A model generated the notes under the pieces. It was given only the letters and a program-made list of their open reading frames with translations, did not search any database and was not told the origin of the DNA. Of a stretch of DNA of 37,417 nucleotides, positions 14,096 through 25,752 are shown in pieces. Both the position numbers and the translations under genes were made by a program. The stretch covers positions 1 through 37,417 of the forward strand of contig CAMNGN010000002.1 of NCBI GenBank assembly GCA_946538475.1, read 5' to 3'. Positions within the stretch are counted from its first letter, which is position 1. Each line of letters begins with the position of its first letter. The stretch is from an uncultured Blautia sp. (GTDB lineage: Bacteria > Bacillota > Clostridia > Lachnospirales > Lachnospiraceae).

Positions 14096-15340
14096 ATGAA
14101 GAAAATGCGCTATTGTCTGATAGCCGCAGCATCGGCTTTTACCCTTGCAGGCGCGATCTACGCGGCGTACACAAGCACTGTCAGCGTTGTCAACCATGTG
14201 GAGACAGGCGACGTGAATATAGGTATCAGCGAATATATGATCCGCGGAGGAAAAGAGACCGCATACGCGGAACCTGCGTCTGTGATGCCGGGAGATGTTA
14301 TCTCCAAGATCCCGAGGATCATATGCTATGCCGATCCATGCTGGGTAAGAGCCAGGATCACCCTTCAAAAAAGCGGTGAGGGAGAAGATTATCCGGCTAT
14401 CGGAGGAATTCCCGAAGGATGGAAAAAAGCAGGAGATTATTATTACTACAAAAAACCTTTGAAAAAAGGAGAATCCGTGGACATTTTCCGCACAGTTACC
14501 ATCCCTGCGGATTGGGGAGACGAGCATTTTGAGGAAAGCCTGTCTGTCACGATCAGGGCGGACGCCGTACAGTCAAAGAATTTCAAGCCGGAATTCAGTT
14601 CGATGTCCCCCTGGAAAAACCAGGAAATCGAACAATGTGTTCATGAGACGGACAATTCCGAGCCTCAGACGACCGAGCACATAATAAACACCGTGGAATA
14701 CAGCGGAGATGCCCACAAACTTGTGGCGGCACCCAATGACTTCTTTAAAAATATCGGACGTCTGATGCCCGGTGATTCGACAGGCGATTCTGTCGAGATC
14801 AGGAACACTACAGACAGAGAGGCCGAGCTCTTTTTCTTTGCCGGATACGAAAACCAGACCGACACACAGATCGAGCTCCTGAAAGCCCTGGACATGCAGA
14901 TCAGTCTGAACGGGAGAGAGATCTACAAAGGTAAGCTGACCCAGGAAGGCATGGAAAAAGGCGTTTCGCTGGGCAAATATGCTCCCGGCGCAGGCGGGAA
15001 GATGGATTTTACCATCACCATGCCGGAGAATCTGGGAAATGATTACGCAAGACGAAATGCAGACGTCAAATGGATCTTTGCCGTGGCAGAGGAAGAGTTA
15101 TCACCTACACCTGCAAAGACGGCCGTTCCCTCGGGCGGAACATCCGGCGGAGAAAGCGGTGTGACTTCATATTCAGGCCCTGCAGGAGGAAAGGTGGCTC
15201 CCGAGGGTTCCACTGTCTCAGCCCCGATCAAGACGGGCGACGACACGCCTGTACGTACTCTGGCTGTGCTGCTGTTGTTCTCGGCGTCACTGATTTTGAT
15301 ACTGTTTTTTGCAAAGAGGAGGATGGATCATGAAAAATAG
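14096..15340 (+). CDS. TasA-like secreted protein 3 with C-terminal wall anchor
   Basis: A 414-aa exported protein with two beta-rich halves. The N-terminal half (about residues 1-165) repeats the TasA-like pattern of the two upstream genes, with CWVRARI, then GW, then YYYYKKPL, then IFRTVTI. The second half (about 190-335) looks like another beta-sandwich. A Gly/Ser-rich spacer leads to IKTGDDTPV (Lys379-Thr380-Gly381-Asp382), a membrane helix and a basic tail, resembling a sortase-type signal without LP. The same KTGD/RTGD layout ends the 1442-aa surface protein. The ATG at 14096 follows AGGTGA by 9 bases. The 3' end overlaps the next gene by 11 bases. It is likely the wall-tethering member of the set. 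Confidence 0.8.
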   Translation: MKKMRYCLIAAASAFTLAGAIYAAYTSTVSVVNHVETGDVNIGISEYMIRGGKETAYAEPASVMPGDVISKIPRIICYADPCWVRARITLQKSGEGEDYPAIGGIPEGWKKAGDYYYYKKPLKKGESVDIFRTVTIPADWGDEHFEESLSVTIRADAVQSKNFKPEFSSMSPWKNQEIEQCVHETDNSEPQTTEHIINTVEYSGDAHKLVAAPNDFFKNIGRLMPGDSTGDSVEIRNTTDREAELFFFAGYENQTDTQIELLKALDMQISLNGREIYKGKLTQEGMEKGVSLGKYAPGAGGKMDFTITMPENLGNDYARRNADVKWIFAVAEEELSPTPAKTAVPSGGTSGGESGVTSYSGPAGGKVAPEGSTVSAPIKTGDDTPVRTLAVLLLFSASLILILFFAKRRMDHEK

Positions 15341-18300
15341 AATATGCAGCATCATTCTTGCCTCCTGTCTGATCGCGGGGATGCTCTCGCAGACTGTGTG
15401 CGGCGCCGGCCTTTCTCTGAATTTGCTTTCCGCTGTATTGTCCTCGATCGAAGAAAATGAGGACAGTCTTTTCGATGAGATATTGGAGGAGCCTGCAGAA
15501 GAAGTTCTCCCTGATGTAAACGTTCCGGTCATAGAAGAAGAGAGCAGCAATATTGAAGAGCCGGATTTCGGTCAGATCCCTTCGGATGCAGGACTCATTC
15601 TTCCGGATGCAGGACTTCTTCTGCCGGATGAAGGAGAAGTCCCTCCGGAAGAAGAAATACAGGAAGAAGTTATGCCGGGGGAAGATTTTTTGGACGTCCC
15701 GCCTGAAGATGCTTTAAGCGGAGATGAACCGATCGAATCCTTTGCAGAAGAATTTCCCGGTGCCATTGAAGAAGAACTTGCAGAGGAATTGCCTCCGACG
15801 GAAGATGCAGAAGAAGAGAATATCGTCGAAGATTCCGTCATTGAACCTGACAAGATCGAAGTAGATGATGATGCCGATGCTGATAAAGAAGGCCGTTACG
15901 TGTTTGACGGCTATCTGGAAGACGGGATCCCCAACTATGTCTGGGAAGGTGAAGGAAGGCCATCGGTGCTCGGGGACGAGATCATCCTGCCTAAGGAGAA
16001 TTTCCCGGAACTGTCAACGCCAGAAGAGGATACCCCGGATCTTTCAACTTTAGAAGAGGATATCCCGAAACTGACGACGCTCAAGGAGGATATCTTTGAA
16101 ACGGTGATACCGCAAATGAGAATGCAGAACATTTGGCTCACAGGTATCTCTCCGACGTCGGAGGGCGGCAATTATCTCGCGGATCCGGTCAAAAGAAAGA
16201 TATATCACAGCAACAAATCATTTTCAGAAAAAGCAGAAAGTGAAATGAAGGATGGTCTCCATACGATCGGCCCCGGCATGGTCAGAGCGTATAAAGGAGG
16301 AAAATACTTTATCGACGGTGGCTTTGCCCTGGACGGCAAAAAATATTATGCTGACGAAAGCGGGCTGCTGATAGGAGGATGGCTGAAAACTGTCGGGGAT
16401 TCATCTGTAGAAGACCCAAACTCGGTGGCCAACGATAAAAAGTTTTCCTTTCGCTATTTTGACAGAGAGTCCTATGTGATGCAGACAGGCCGAATAAATG
16501 TCGATGGACTGTGGCATTACTTTAGCAGCGACGGAAAACTGCTCAAAGACTCGGCAGTGACACTTGAAGGGAATTATTACTATTCGGATCATTATGGTAT
16601 CTGCGAGCAGGTAAAACTTCGCTACGGAAATACATTAATATCCGAAGAAAACCAGAATAATGACACATATAAAGCGAATAAAAGTGTCAATGCGGTGGAT
16701 ATCAATACATTTACGGGGCAAAAAGGCGAATACAGTTTCAGACCAAGGTGGTATCCGGGTGTATCTTCACTGGAATTATTCGGATTTCCCGAAATGATAG
16801 AGGATCTGTACGGGTGGTACTGTCCGCTTTCGGACAATTCGCTTCAGGGCAGTATCGGCTGTATATATCGCAAGGTCGGCAGATATAAAGGCAGGGAGAT
16901 GGATCTGAAGGTGATCGTGACCGGATATGATCTTTTTTCACTCTGCGGAGATACAGAAATAGGATATTTTTATGTCTATAAAAAGAATATAGGCCTGAAC
17001 ACGGTAAACACCAAAAATCTTACCGCCGATCTGATCTTCCTGGATCACGAAACAGGCCGGGAAGTATCGGTGAAAGGATATGCAACGTTCACGGATATTG
17101 ATATCGGCCAGACTGTTTCCGTATTGAGTCCCGTAGACGAAATATTTGTGGACAAGGACTGTGTTCTCTACAAAGATCCCGCAAGCAACACGTTTACATC
17201 ACCGTTTATTGCTAAAAGAATCGGAAGCGTCGTGAACGATAACGACCGTGAATACTGGGTGCAGGTAAACTTTACCGGAAGTCGTCTGAGTATTCGGATA
17301 GGGAGTGCCTACGAACAGTATGTCTTTGCGGAGAGCGGTCTTGACATCGCAGGAGAAAGCCGGAATATATGGCGGGATAATTACACGGGGGACCCTCACA
17401 GCTATTCCCTTTTCGATTCTACAGGGGCTCTGCTGCGTGGCTGGCAGGGAATCTATTACAAGAAACTGGGCCGTGTATCTATTCCTCCGGTCGCCAAGAC
17501 CGTCTCTGACGAGGACGAGATCGATGTAACAAAAAATCGTCTTCGCGACGATGAGCTTCGCTACAATTATACTTTGAGCCACAATGTCCCGGGAGAGAAC
17601 GAAGAATTCTTCTATGATTCTTACATGGTCAGTGATGATTTTGAGGAAGGCCTTGTCATTGATAAGGACGGAATTTTCGTCACCACCGACAATGAGGACG
17701 ATGTGACCGGCCTATTTGACATAAGCGTCGTAGACCGGAGAGTAGAATTCAGGGCTCATCCCGACATATTGAAAGACGCTTCTTTCTATGACAACAATTA
17801 CAACTACCACATACCGGTAGTGATAAGGGAGGTGGAAGGCCTTAAGAACAAAGACAAGAATGACTATATTATATATAATGAATGTTCGGCAGAATTCAGC
17901 CGGCTCGGTTCTTCCGAAAGCACCCGGAGCAATATGACCGAGACACGTATCCGCATTCCGGTTTCCTTTGGTTCTATTACGATCACCAAAAGAATAAAGG
18001 AGGCGGACATCGTGTGGGCTCATGGAAATCCTGCTTTTTTGTTCCGCGCGGAGGGCGAGGATGAAAAGGGTAAATTCCACAGATACGAAGAGTTTCTCTG
18101 CTTCCGCAAAGGCGGCTATTCGTTGACGGGAGACGGTTTTGCCGAAATTTCGGTTACGATCGCTCATGTCCCCTGCGGAACGTATCGTGTCACGGAGCTT
18201 CCCGTCATGGATTACTATCTGACAGGAGCCGAAGCGGCGACCGGAAACATGCTGATCACAACCGTCGGCGAACCGGGAAAAGGCAAGGATCCCTCACTTA

Positions 18301-18434
18301 CCGCTTATGGAACAGGTACACTTTCGAGGGAAGAACCCGACGCCGGAATCATATTCTACGATACCAAAGGCAATTACAGCGGATATCGCCACACCGACGT
18401 TGTGTGCAATTCGCTGCCTCTTACACTTGATTGA
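15330..18434 (+). CDS. Large secreted protein with wall-binding-like repeats and prealbumin-like domain
   Basis: A 1034-aa exported protein and the last gene of the sipW operon. The ATG at 15330 is chosen because GAGGAGG lies at 15316-15322 and the signal peptide (MKNRICSIILASCLIAG) begins there; the longer frame from TTG 15309 adds seven non-signal residues. After the signal comes an acidic Pro-rich region (about 35-255) with short repeats. Glucan/choline-binding-type repeats follow (about 325-435, for example KYFIDGGFALDGKKYYAD). A long middle part is of unknown fold. A prealbumin/Cna-B-like domain (about 881-1034) begins GSITITKRI and ends FYDTKGNYSGY. There is no C-terminal anchor, so it may bind carbohydrate or the TasA-like fibre. 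Function not established. Confidence 0.75.
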   Translation: MKNRICSIILASCLIAGMLSQTVCGAGLSLNLLSAVLSSIEENEDSLFDEILEEPAEEVLPDVNVPVIEEESSNIEEPDFGQIPSDAGLILPDAGLLLPDEGEVPPEEEIQEEVMPGEDFLDVPPEDALSGDEPIESFAEEFPGAIEEELAEELPPTEDAEEENIVEDSVIEPDKIEVDDDADADKEGRYVFDGYLEDGIPNYVWEGEGRPSVLGDEIILPKENFPELSTPEEDTPDLSTLEEDIPKLTTLKEDIFETVIPQMRMQNIWLTGISPTSEGGNYLADPVKRKIYHSNKSFSEKAESEMKDGLHTIGPGMVRAYKGGKYFIDGGFALDGKKYYADESGLLIGGWLKTVGDSSVEDPNSVANDKKFSFRYFDRESYVMQTGRINVDGLWHYFSSDGKLLKDSAVTLEGNYYYSDHYGICEQVKLRYGNTLISEENQNNDTYKANKSVNAVDINTFTGQKGEYSFRPRWYPGVSSLELFGFPEMIEDLYGWYCPLSDNSLQGSIGCIYRKVGRYKGREMDLKVIVTGYDLFSLCGDTEIGYFYVYKKNIGLNTVNTKNLTADLIFLDHETGREVSVKGYATFTDIDIGQTVSVLSPVDEIFVDKDCVLYKDPASNTFTSPFIAKRIGSVVNDNDREYWVQVNFTGSRLSIRIGSAYEQYVFAESGLDIAGESRNIWRDNYTGDPHSYSLFDSTGALLRGWQGIYYKKLGRVSIPPVAKTVSDEDEIDVTKNRLRDDELRYNYTLSHNVPGENEEFFYDSYMVSDDFEEGLVIDKDGIFVTTDNEDDVTGLFDISVVDRRVEFRAHPDILKDASFYDNNYNYHIPVVIREVEGLKNKDKNDYIIYNECSAEFSRLGSSESTRSNMTETRIRIPVSFGSITITKRIKEADIVWAHGNPAFLFRAEGEDEKGKFHRYEEFLCFRKGGYSLTGDGFAEISVTIAHVPCGTYRVTELPVMDYYLTGAEAATGNMLITTVGEPGKGKDPSLTAYGTGTLSREEPDAGIIFYDTKGNYSGYRHTDVVCNSLPLTLD
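16011..16100 (+). repeat. Three tandem 30-base coding repeats
   Basis: Three consecutive 10-codon units encode LSTPEEDTPD, LSTLEEDIPK and LTTLKEDIFE in the acidic N-terminal part of the 1034-aa secreted protein. The units start at 16011, 16041 and 16071 and have diverged at the DNA level. Confidence 0.85.
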
Positions 18435-18460
18435 CGCGCTGTATTACTTGAATACTGACA

Positions 18461-18489
18461 TTGACACCAAAAGCCAAATTGGATATAGT
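18461..18489 (+). promoter_or_regulatory. Promoter of miaB-mutS-mutL-miaA
   Basis: A perfect TTGACA at 18461-18466 is followed after exactly 17 bases by TATAGT at 18484-18489. Transcription should start near 18496, giving a leader of about 47 bases before the miaB ATG at 18543. No clear terminator separates this from the upstream sipW operon; a 5-bp stem GTATT/AATAC at 18441-18455 has no T-tract. Confidence 0.85.
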
Positions 18490-18542
18490 ATATAAGATTA
18501 CAGTGCCGATAGTACACTCTATGCAATGAGTGGAAGATCATT

Positions 18543-20009
18543 ATGCCAAGAAAGAGGTTTTATCGCTTGGAGACGAACAAAAGAGACGGGGCAGCAAAGA
18601 TCCCCGCAGCGAACGAAAGAGAGACAGAACTGCAACTGAAATATATAGAAGACTGTGCTTCACTTATCAGGCAGAAATACCCTGAAGGGATGACCTGCTT
18701 TATACAGAACGAAGGATGCCAGATGAACAATCTGCAGACCGAGACCGTCGCGGGAATGATCCGCGATATGGGCTGCATTCCGGCAGACAGCGAAGAGAAT
18801 GCGGATGTGGTGATCTTTAACACCTGCACCGTGCGTGAGAATGCCAATCAGAAGATCTACGGGAGGCTCGGACGGCTGAAAAGCGTCAAGAGATCCCATC
18901 CGGATATGAAGATCGTTCTGTTCGGCTGCATGATGCAGGAAGAACACGTGGTTAATAAGATCCGTCAGAGCTACCGCTTTGTAGATCTGGTGTTCGGGAC
19001 CCACAATATGCACAAATTCCCCGAACTGTTCTTTCATTCCCTTCAGTCGGACAGTCAGATCATCGACATATGGACCGACTCGGATCAGATCATCGAAGGA
19101 CTGCCCGTAGAACGCAAATATTCCTTCAAGACAGGCGTGAATATCATGTTTGGCTGCAACAATTTCTGCAGCTACTGCATCGTCCCTTACGTCAGGGGCC
19201 GCGAGAAAAGCCGCGAGCCGCAGGCTATCCTGCGAGAGATCGAAGACCTTGCCGCGCATGGTGTGACCGAGGTCATGCTCCTGGGACAGAATGTCAATTC
19301 CTACGGTAAAACCCTGGAAACCCCTGTGACATTCGCATCCCTGCTCCGCGAAGTCGAAAAGATCGATGGTATAAAAAGAATACGGTTTATGACCTCGCAC
19401 CCCAAGGACCTTTCGGACGAGCTGATCGAAGTGATGAGCCAAAGCAGCAAAATCTGTCATCACCTGCATCTGCCGATGCAGTCGGGAAGCAGCCGGATCC
19501 TCAAACTGATGAACCGGCATTACGACAAAGAAAAATATCTTAACCTGGTATCAAAGATCCGTGCGGCGGTTCCGGATATATCACTGACCACGGATATCAT
19601 TGTCGGCTTTCCCGGTGAGACGGAGGAGGATTTTGCCGAGACGCTCGAAGTGGTGGAGAAGAGCAATTTTGACACCGCGTTCACGTTTATCTATTCCAAA
19701 CGGACCGGCACCCCCGCGGCAAGAATGGAGGACCAGGTTCCCGAAGATGTGGTGAAGGAAAGGTTCGGCCGCCTTCTCAGCCTTGTGCAGGAGAAGGGGC
19801 GGGAGAATTCCGCACGGTTTACAGGCACCGTGCAGGAAGTCCTGGTGGAAGAGGAGAACCGGGAACAGGGACTGCTGACCGGACGTACGGAGTACAATCT
19901 GCTGGTACATTTTCCGGGAGACAAGTCTCTCATCGGTTCCTATGTAAAAGTCAGGATGGATGAATGCAAAGGCTTCTATTATTTCGGAAGTATTCTCGAG
20001 GAGAACTAA
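18543..20009 (+). CDS. miaB: tRNA-2-methylthio-N6-dimethylallyladenosine synthase MiaB
   Basis: Radical-SAM methylthiotransferase that adds the 2-methylthio group to i6A37 of tRNAs reading UNN codons, acting after MiaA. The 488-aa protein carries the auxiliary cluster cysteines Cys59 (GCQMN), Cys95 (NTCTVREN) and Cys129, and the radical-SAM cluster CNNFCSYC with Cys205, Cys209 and Cys212. A C-terminal TRAM domain ends the protein. An N-terminal extension of about 50 residues precedes the first motif, as in other Firmicute MiaB proteins. miaA, which makes its substrate, is three genes downstream in the same probable operon, with mutS starting three bases after the miaB stop. Confidence 0.97.
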   Translation: MPRKRFYRLETNKRDGAAKIPAANERETELQLKYIEDCASLIRQKYPEGMTCFIQNEGCQMNNLQTETVAGMIRDMGCIPADSEENADVVIFNTCTVRENANQKIYGRLGRLKSVKRSHPDMKIVLFGCMMQEEHVVNKIRQSYRFVDLVFGTHNMHKFPELFFHSLQSDSQIIDIWTDSDQIIEGLPVERKYSFKTGVNIMFGCNNFCSYCIVPYVRGREKSREPQAILREIEDLAAHGVTEVMLLGQNVNSYGKTLETPVTFASLLREVEKIDGIKRIRFMTSHPKDLSDELIEVMSQSSKICHHLHLPMQSGSSRILKLMNRHYDKEKYLNLVSKIRAAVPDISLTTDIIVGFPGETEEDFAETLEVVEKSNFDTAFTFIYSKRTGTPAARMEDQVPEDVVKERFGRLLSLVQEKGRENSARFTGTVQEVLVEEENREQGLLTGRTEYNLLVHFPGDKSLIGSYVKVRMDECKGFYYFGSILEEN

Positions 20010-20012
20010 AGA

Positions 20013-22646
<2,634 letters not shown>

Positions 22647-22651
22647 AGTAA

Positions 22652-24739
22652 ATGAACGATATACAGGTATTAGATAAAAATACGATAGACAAGATCGCTG
22701 CGGGGGAGGTCGTCGAACGTCCTTCCTCTGTGGTAAAAGAACTGGTAGAGAACGCGATAGACGCAGGAGCCACTGCCGTGACGGTGGAGATAACGGATGG
22801 CGGAAGAAAGCTCATCCGCATTACCGACAACGGCGCAGGCATTGATGCCGGACAGGTGCCTGCGGCTTTTCTGCGCCATGCGACCAGCAAAATACGTAAG
22901 GTGGAGGATCTGGAACACATCGCGTCGCTCGGATTCAGAGGGGAGGCTCTTTCGAGCATTGCGGCTGTGTCACAGGTCGAACTGATCACAAAGACGACCA
23001 CCGCCATGGCGGGTACCCGGTACCTGATCAGCGGGGGAGTCGAGGAGCGGATTGAAGAGACCGGCGCACCCGACGGAACGACATTCCTAGTGCGGAATCT
23101 CTTTTACAATACTCCGGCAAGAGCAAAATTTTTAAAATCGGATACAACGGAAGCCGGGTACATCAGCACGCTCATGGAGCAGCTTGCGATGTCACACCCG
23201 GAAATTTCATTTAAATATATACAGAACAGGCAGGTTCGCCTGCATACATCGGGCAATTACAGCCCAAAAGAAGTGATCTACAGCATCTATGGACGCAATA
23301 TAGCCGGATCGCTCATCGAGGTTTCCTGCAGCACCGACTTTATGGAGATCAAAGGCTTTGTGGGAAAGCCGGAAATTGCCAGGGGGAACCGTTCTTTCGA
23401 GAATTATTACATCAACGGAAGATTTGTCCGCGATAAGATCATCGCCAAGGCGATCGAGGACGGCTATAAAGGTTTTCTGATGCAGCACAAATTTCCGTTT
23501 GTCTCATTGAACATCGAGATGAAGGGAAACGAGCTTGATGTCAACGTGCATCCGTCCAAGATGGAGGTACGTTTTGCCAGAGGCCCCGAGGTGTACGAAG
23601 CGATATGCCGGATGGTGCAGGACGCGCTCTCGGGCAGAAGCCTTATCCCTACGGTACAGGCAGGGAAGGACGAACGCATACCTGCACAGACACTGAGGGA
23701 AAAGCCGGCGGCAGTGCCGGAGCCTTTTGAAGTCAGGCGGCTGAAGGAATCGAGGCCGCAGAGCTTTGCGCAGGATAGAGCGCAGAGGCCGGCGTTGGGA
23801 GATATCTCCGAGAAAGAAATGTTGAAAGGCCCGGGGGCACTCACAGGTGCAGAAGAGCGTTTGTTTACAGGTACTTTGAATTCCTCCTCTCCCGAAAGTA
23901 CTACAGGAGGTTCTGCAATCAGGCAAGATTCTTCGGCTGTAATGCGAAATACATTCGCAGACAGTGCCGAAACATCCAGAAAGATGAAACCTTCTCAGGA
24001 TGAGACAACATTTGTTCCGAATGGAACAAAATCAGTGCAGGATGAAACGAACTCTTTACCGGATGAGCAGAAATCCGCACCGGAAGCAGTAACTTCTCCA
24101 CAGAGAGAAGCGAAGCCCGAGCAGCTCACCCTCTTCTCCGAATCTTTCCTGAAGCCGGAGTCCCGCAGCCGAATCCGCGTGATCGGCCAGCTTTTTGAGA
24201 CCTACTGGCTCACGGAGTACGACAACAGCTTCTTCATCATCGACCAGCACGCCGCGCACGAAAAGGTGTACTATGAACGTTTTCTCAAAAAATTCCGTGA
24301 GCGGACGATAGAATCGCAGAATCTCTGCCCGCCAATGATCGTCACCCTTTCCATGGAGGAAGAGCAGGTGCTGCTCGCCAATCAGGAAAGATTTCTCGAG
24401 GCAGGTTTTGAGGTCGAGCCTTTCGGCGGAAGAGAATATGCGGTCCGTACGGTTCCGACCGAGCTTTACCGCATGACGGAACAGGAACTCTTTAAAGAGA
24501 TGCTCGACAGCCTCTCGGACCTCTCCGGAAATATCGAAGAGATCTTCAGTTCACGCCTGGCGACGATGGCCTGCAAGGCGGCAGTCAAAGGTAATAACCG
24601 GCTGTCTGTCTCCGAGGCCGAAGCGCTCATCGACGAGATGATGAAACTCGATAATCCTTACCATTGTCCGCACGGCCGTCCAACGGTCATCGAGATGACA
24701 AAACAGGAGCTGGAACATAAATTCAAACGTATCGTATGA
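22652..24739 (+). CDS. mutL: DNA mismatch repair protein MutL (endonuclease type)
   Basis: GHKL ATPase and latent nicking endonuclease of mismatch repair. The N-terminal ATPase shows KIAAGEVVERPSSVVKELVE with ENAIDAGA and the GFRGEAL motif. A long low-complexity linker spans about residues 340-490. The C-terminal domain has the metal-binding endonuclease motif DQHAAHEKVYYE at 531-542 and the second site CPHGRP from Cys672, so this is the nicking type found in bacteria without MutH. QLTLF at 491-495, at the linker's end, matches the consensus clamp-binding pentapeptide. The 695 aa are longer than Bacillus MutL because of the linker. It lies directly after mutS. Confidence 0.97.
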   Translation: MNDIQVLDKNTIDKIAAGEVVERPSSVVKELVENAIDAGATAVTVEITDGGRKLIRITDNGAGIDAGQVPAAFLRHATSKIRKVEDLEHIASLGFRGEALSSIAAVSQVELITKTTTAMAGTRYLISGGVEERIEETGAPDGTTFLVRNLFYNTPARAKFLKSDTTEAGYISTLMEQLAMSHPEISFKYIQNRQVRLHTSGNYSPKEVIYSIYGRNIAGSLIEVSCSTDFMEIKGFVGKPEIARGNRSFENYYINGRFVRDKIIAKAIEDGYKGFLMQHKFPFVSLNIEMKGNELDVNVHPSKMEVRFARGPEVYEAICRMVQDALSGRSLIPTVQAGKDERIPAQTLREKPAAVPEPFEVRRLKESRPQSFAQDRAQRPALGDISEKEMLKGPGALTGAEERLFTGTLNSSSPESTTGGSAIRQDSSAVMRNTFADSAETSRKMKPSQDETTFVPNGTKSVQDETNSLPDEQKSAPEAVTSPQREAKPEQLTLFSESFLKPESRSRIRVIGQLFETYWLTEYDNSFFIIDQHAAHEKVYYERFLKKFRERTIESQNLCPPMIVTLSMEEEQVLLANQERFLEAGFEVEPFGGREYAVRTVPTELYRMTEQELFKEMLDSLSDLSGNIEEIFSSRLATMACKAAVKGNNRLSVSEAEALIDEMMKLDNPYHCPHGRPTVIEMTKQELEHKFKRIV

Positions 24740-24772
24740 CACGTGCAGAATGATAATAAAAGCGAGGACATT

Positions 24773-25741
24773 ATGATTTCTGGATCACAAACGGAAAAGG
24801 ACCCTCTGATCGTGATCGCAGGGCCCACTGCCTCGGGCAAATCGGCTCTGGGTGTCGCTCTTGCCAAAAAGGTGGGAGGCGAGATCGTTTCGGCCGACTC
24901 GATGCAGGTCTATCGTCACATGGATATCGGCTCCGCAAAGGTGACCGAGGAAGAGATGGACGGAGTACCGCACCACCTCATCGATATACTGGATCCCACG
25001 GAGGACTTCAATATCCTGCTTTTCCAGAAGTATGCGCTTGCCGCGATCGAAGAGATCAGATCCCGCGGCCACATTCCGATACTGGTCGGAGGAACCGGGT
25101 TTTATATTCAGGCGGTCACCCGAAAGATCGATTTTACCAAAGCAGAAGAGGACTCGCATATCCGGGAGCGTCTGGAGAAGATCGCGGAAGAGCAGGGAAA
25201 CATCGTTCTGCACGAAATGCTGAAGAAAGTCGATCCCGCAAGTGCGGAGAGCATACATCCGAACAATGTGAAAAGGGTGATCAGAGCGCTGGAATTCTAC
25301 GAGCAGAATCAGTCGCCTATCTCGGCACATAATGCAGAGGAGAAGGAGAAAGAGACGCCGTTTAATCTGGCTTATTTTGTGCTGAATCTTCCCCGTGAAG
25401 AGCTCTACCGGCGGATCGACCTGCGCGTCGACAAGATGCTGGATGAAGGGCTCGTCTCCGAAGTGGAAGCACTAAGAGAAATGGGATGCCGGCGCGGCAT
25501 GACTTCGATGCAGGGCCTCGGATATAAAGAAATCCTCGACTATCTTTGCGGAGATCTTGATTATGACGAGGCTGTGCGCGTGCTGAAGCGCGATACGCGG
25601 CATTTTGCCAAGAGGCAGCTGACCTGGTTCAGAAGAGAGCCCGGGACGATATGGATAGACAAAGAACAGTTTGATTACAACGATGAACGGATCCTTGCTT
25701 TCCTTCTGCAGACCCTGAAGGAGAAAGGAATACCAGATTGA
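24773..25741 (+). CDS. miaA: tRNA dimethylallyltransferase MiaA
   Basis: Transfers dimethylallyl from DMAPP to N6 of A37 in tRNAs reading UNN codons, giving i6A for MiaB. Walker A-like GPTASGKS is at residues 17-24, followed by SADSMQVYRHMDIGSAK and the GGTGFYIQA substrate motif; the C-terminal RDTRHFAKRQLTWFRR block is intact. I prefer the ATG at 24773 (322 aa) because GAGGA lies at 24764-24768; a GTG at 24743 in the same frame would add ten polar residues but has no ribosome binding site. It is the last gene of the miaB-mutS-mutL run. The next gene starts 11 bases downstream, so transcription may continue. Confidence 0.96.
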   Translation: MISGSQTEKDPLIVIAGPTASGKSALGVALAKKVGGEIVSADSMQVYRHMDIGSAKVTEEEMDGVPHHLIDILDPTEDFNILLFQKYALAAIEEIRSRGHIPILVGGTGFYIQAVTRKIDFTKAEEDSHIRERLEKIAEEQGNIVLHEMLKKVDPASAESIHPNNVKRVIRALEFYEQNQSPISAHNAEEKEKETPFNLAYFVLNLPREELYRRIDLRVDKMLDEGLVSEVEALREMGCRRGMTSMQGLGYKEILDYLCGDLDYDEAVRVLKRDTRHFAKRQLTWFRREPGTIWIDKEQFDYNDERILAFLLQTLKEKGIPD

Positions 25742-25752
25742 CAGGTGAATAA

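Noticed and set aside
15330-15368. Lipobox-like LASC near the start of the 1034-aa protein
   Set aside because: The Cys is at residue 13, too early for a lipoprotein signal, and the hydrophobic segment continues after it.
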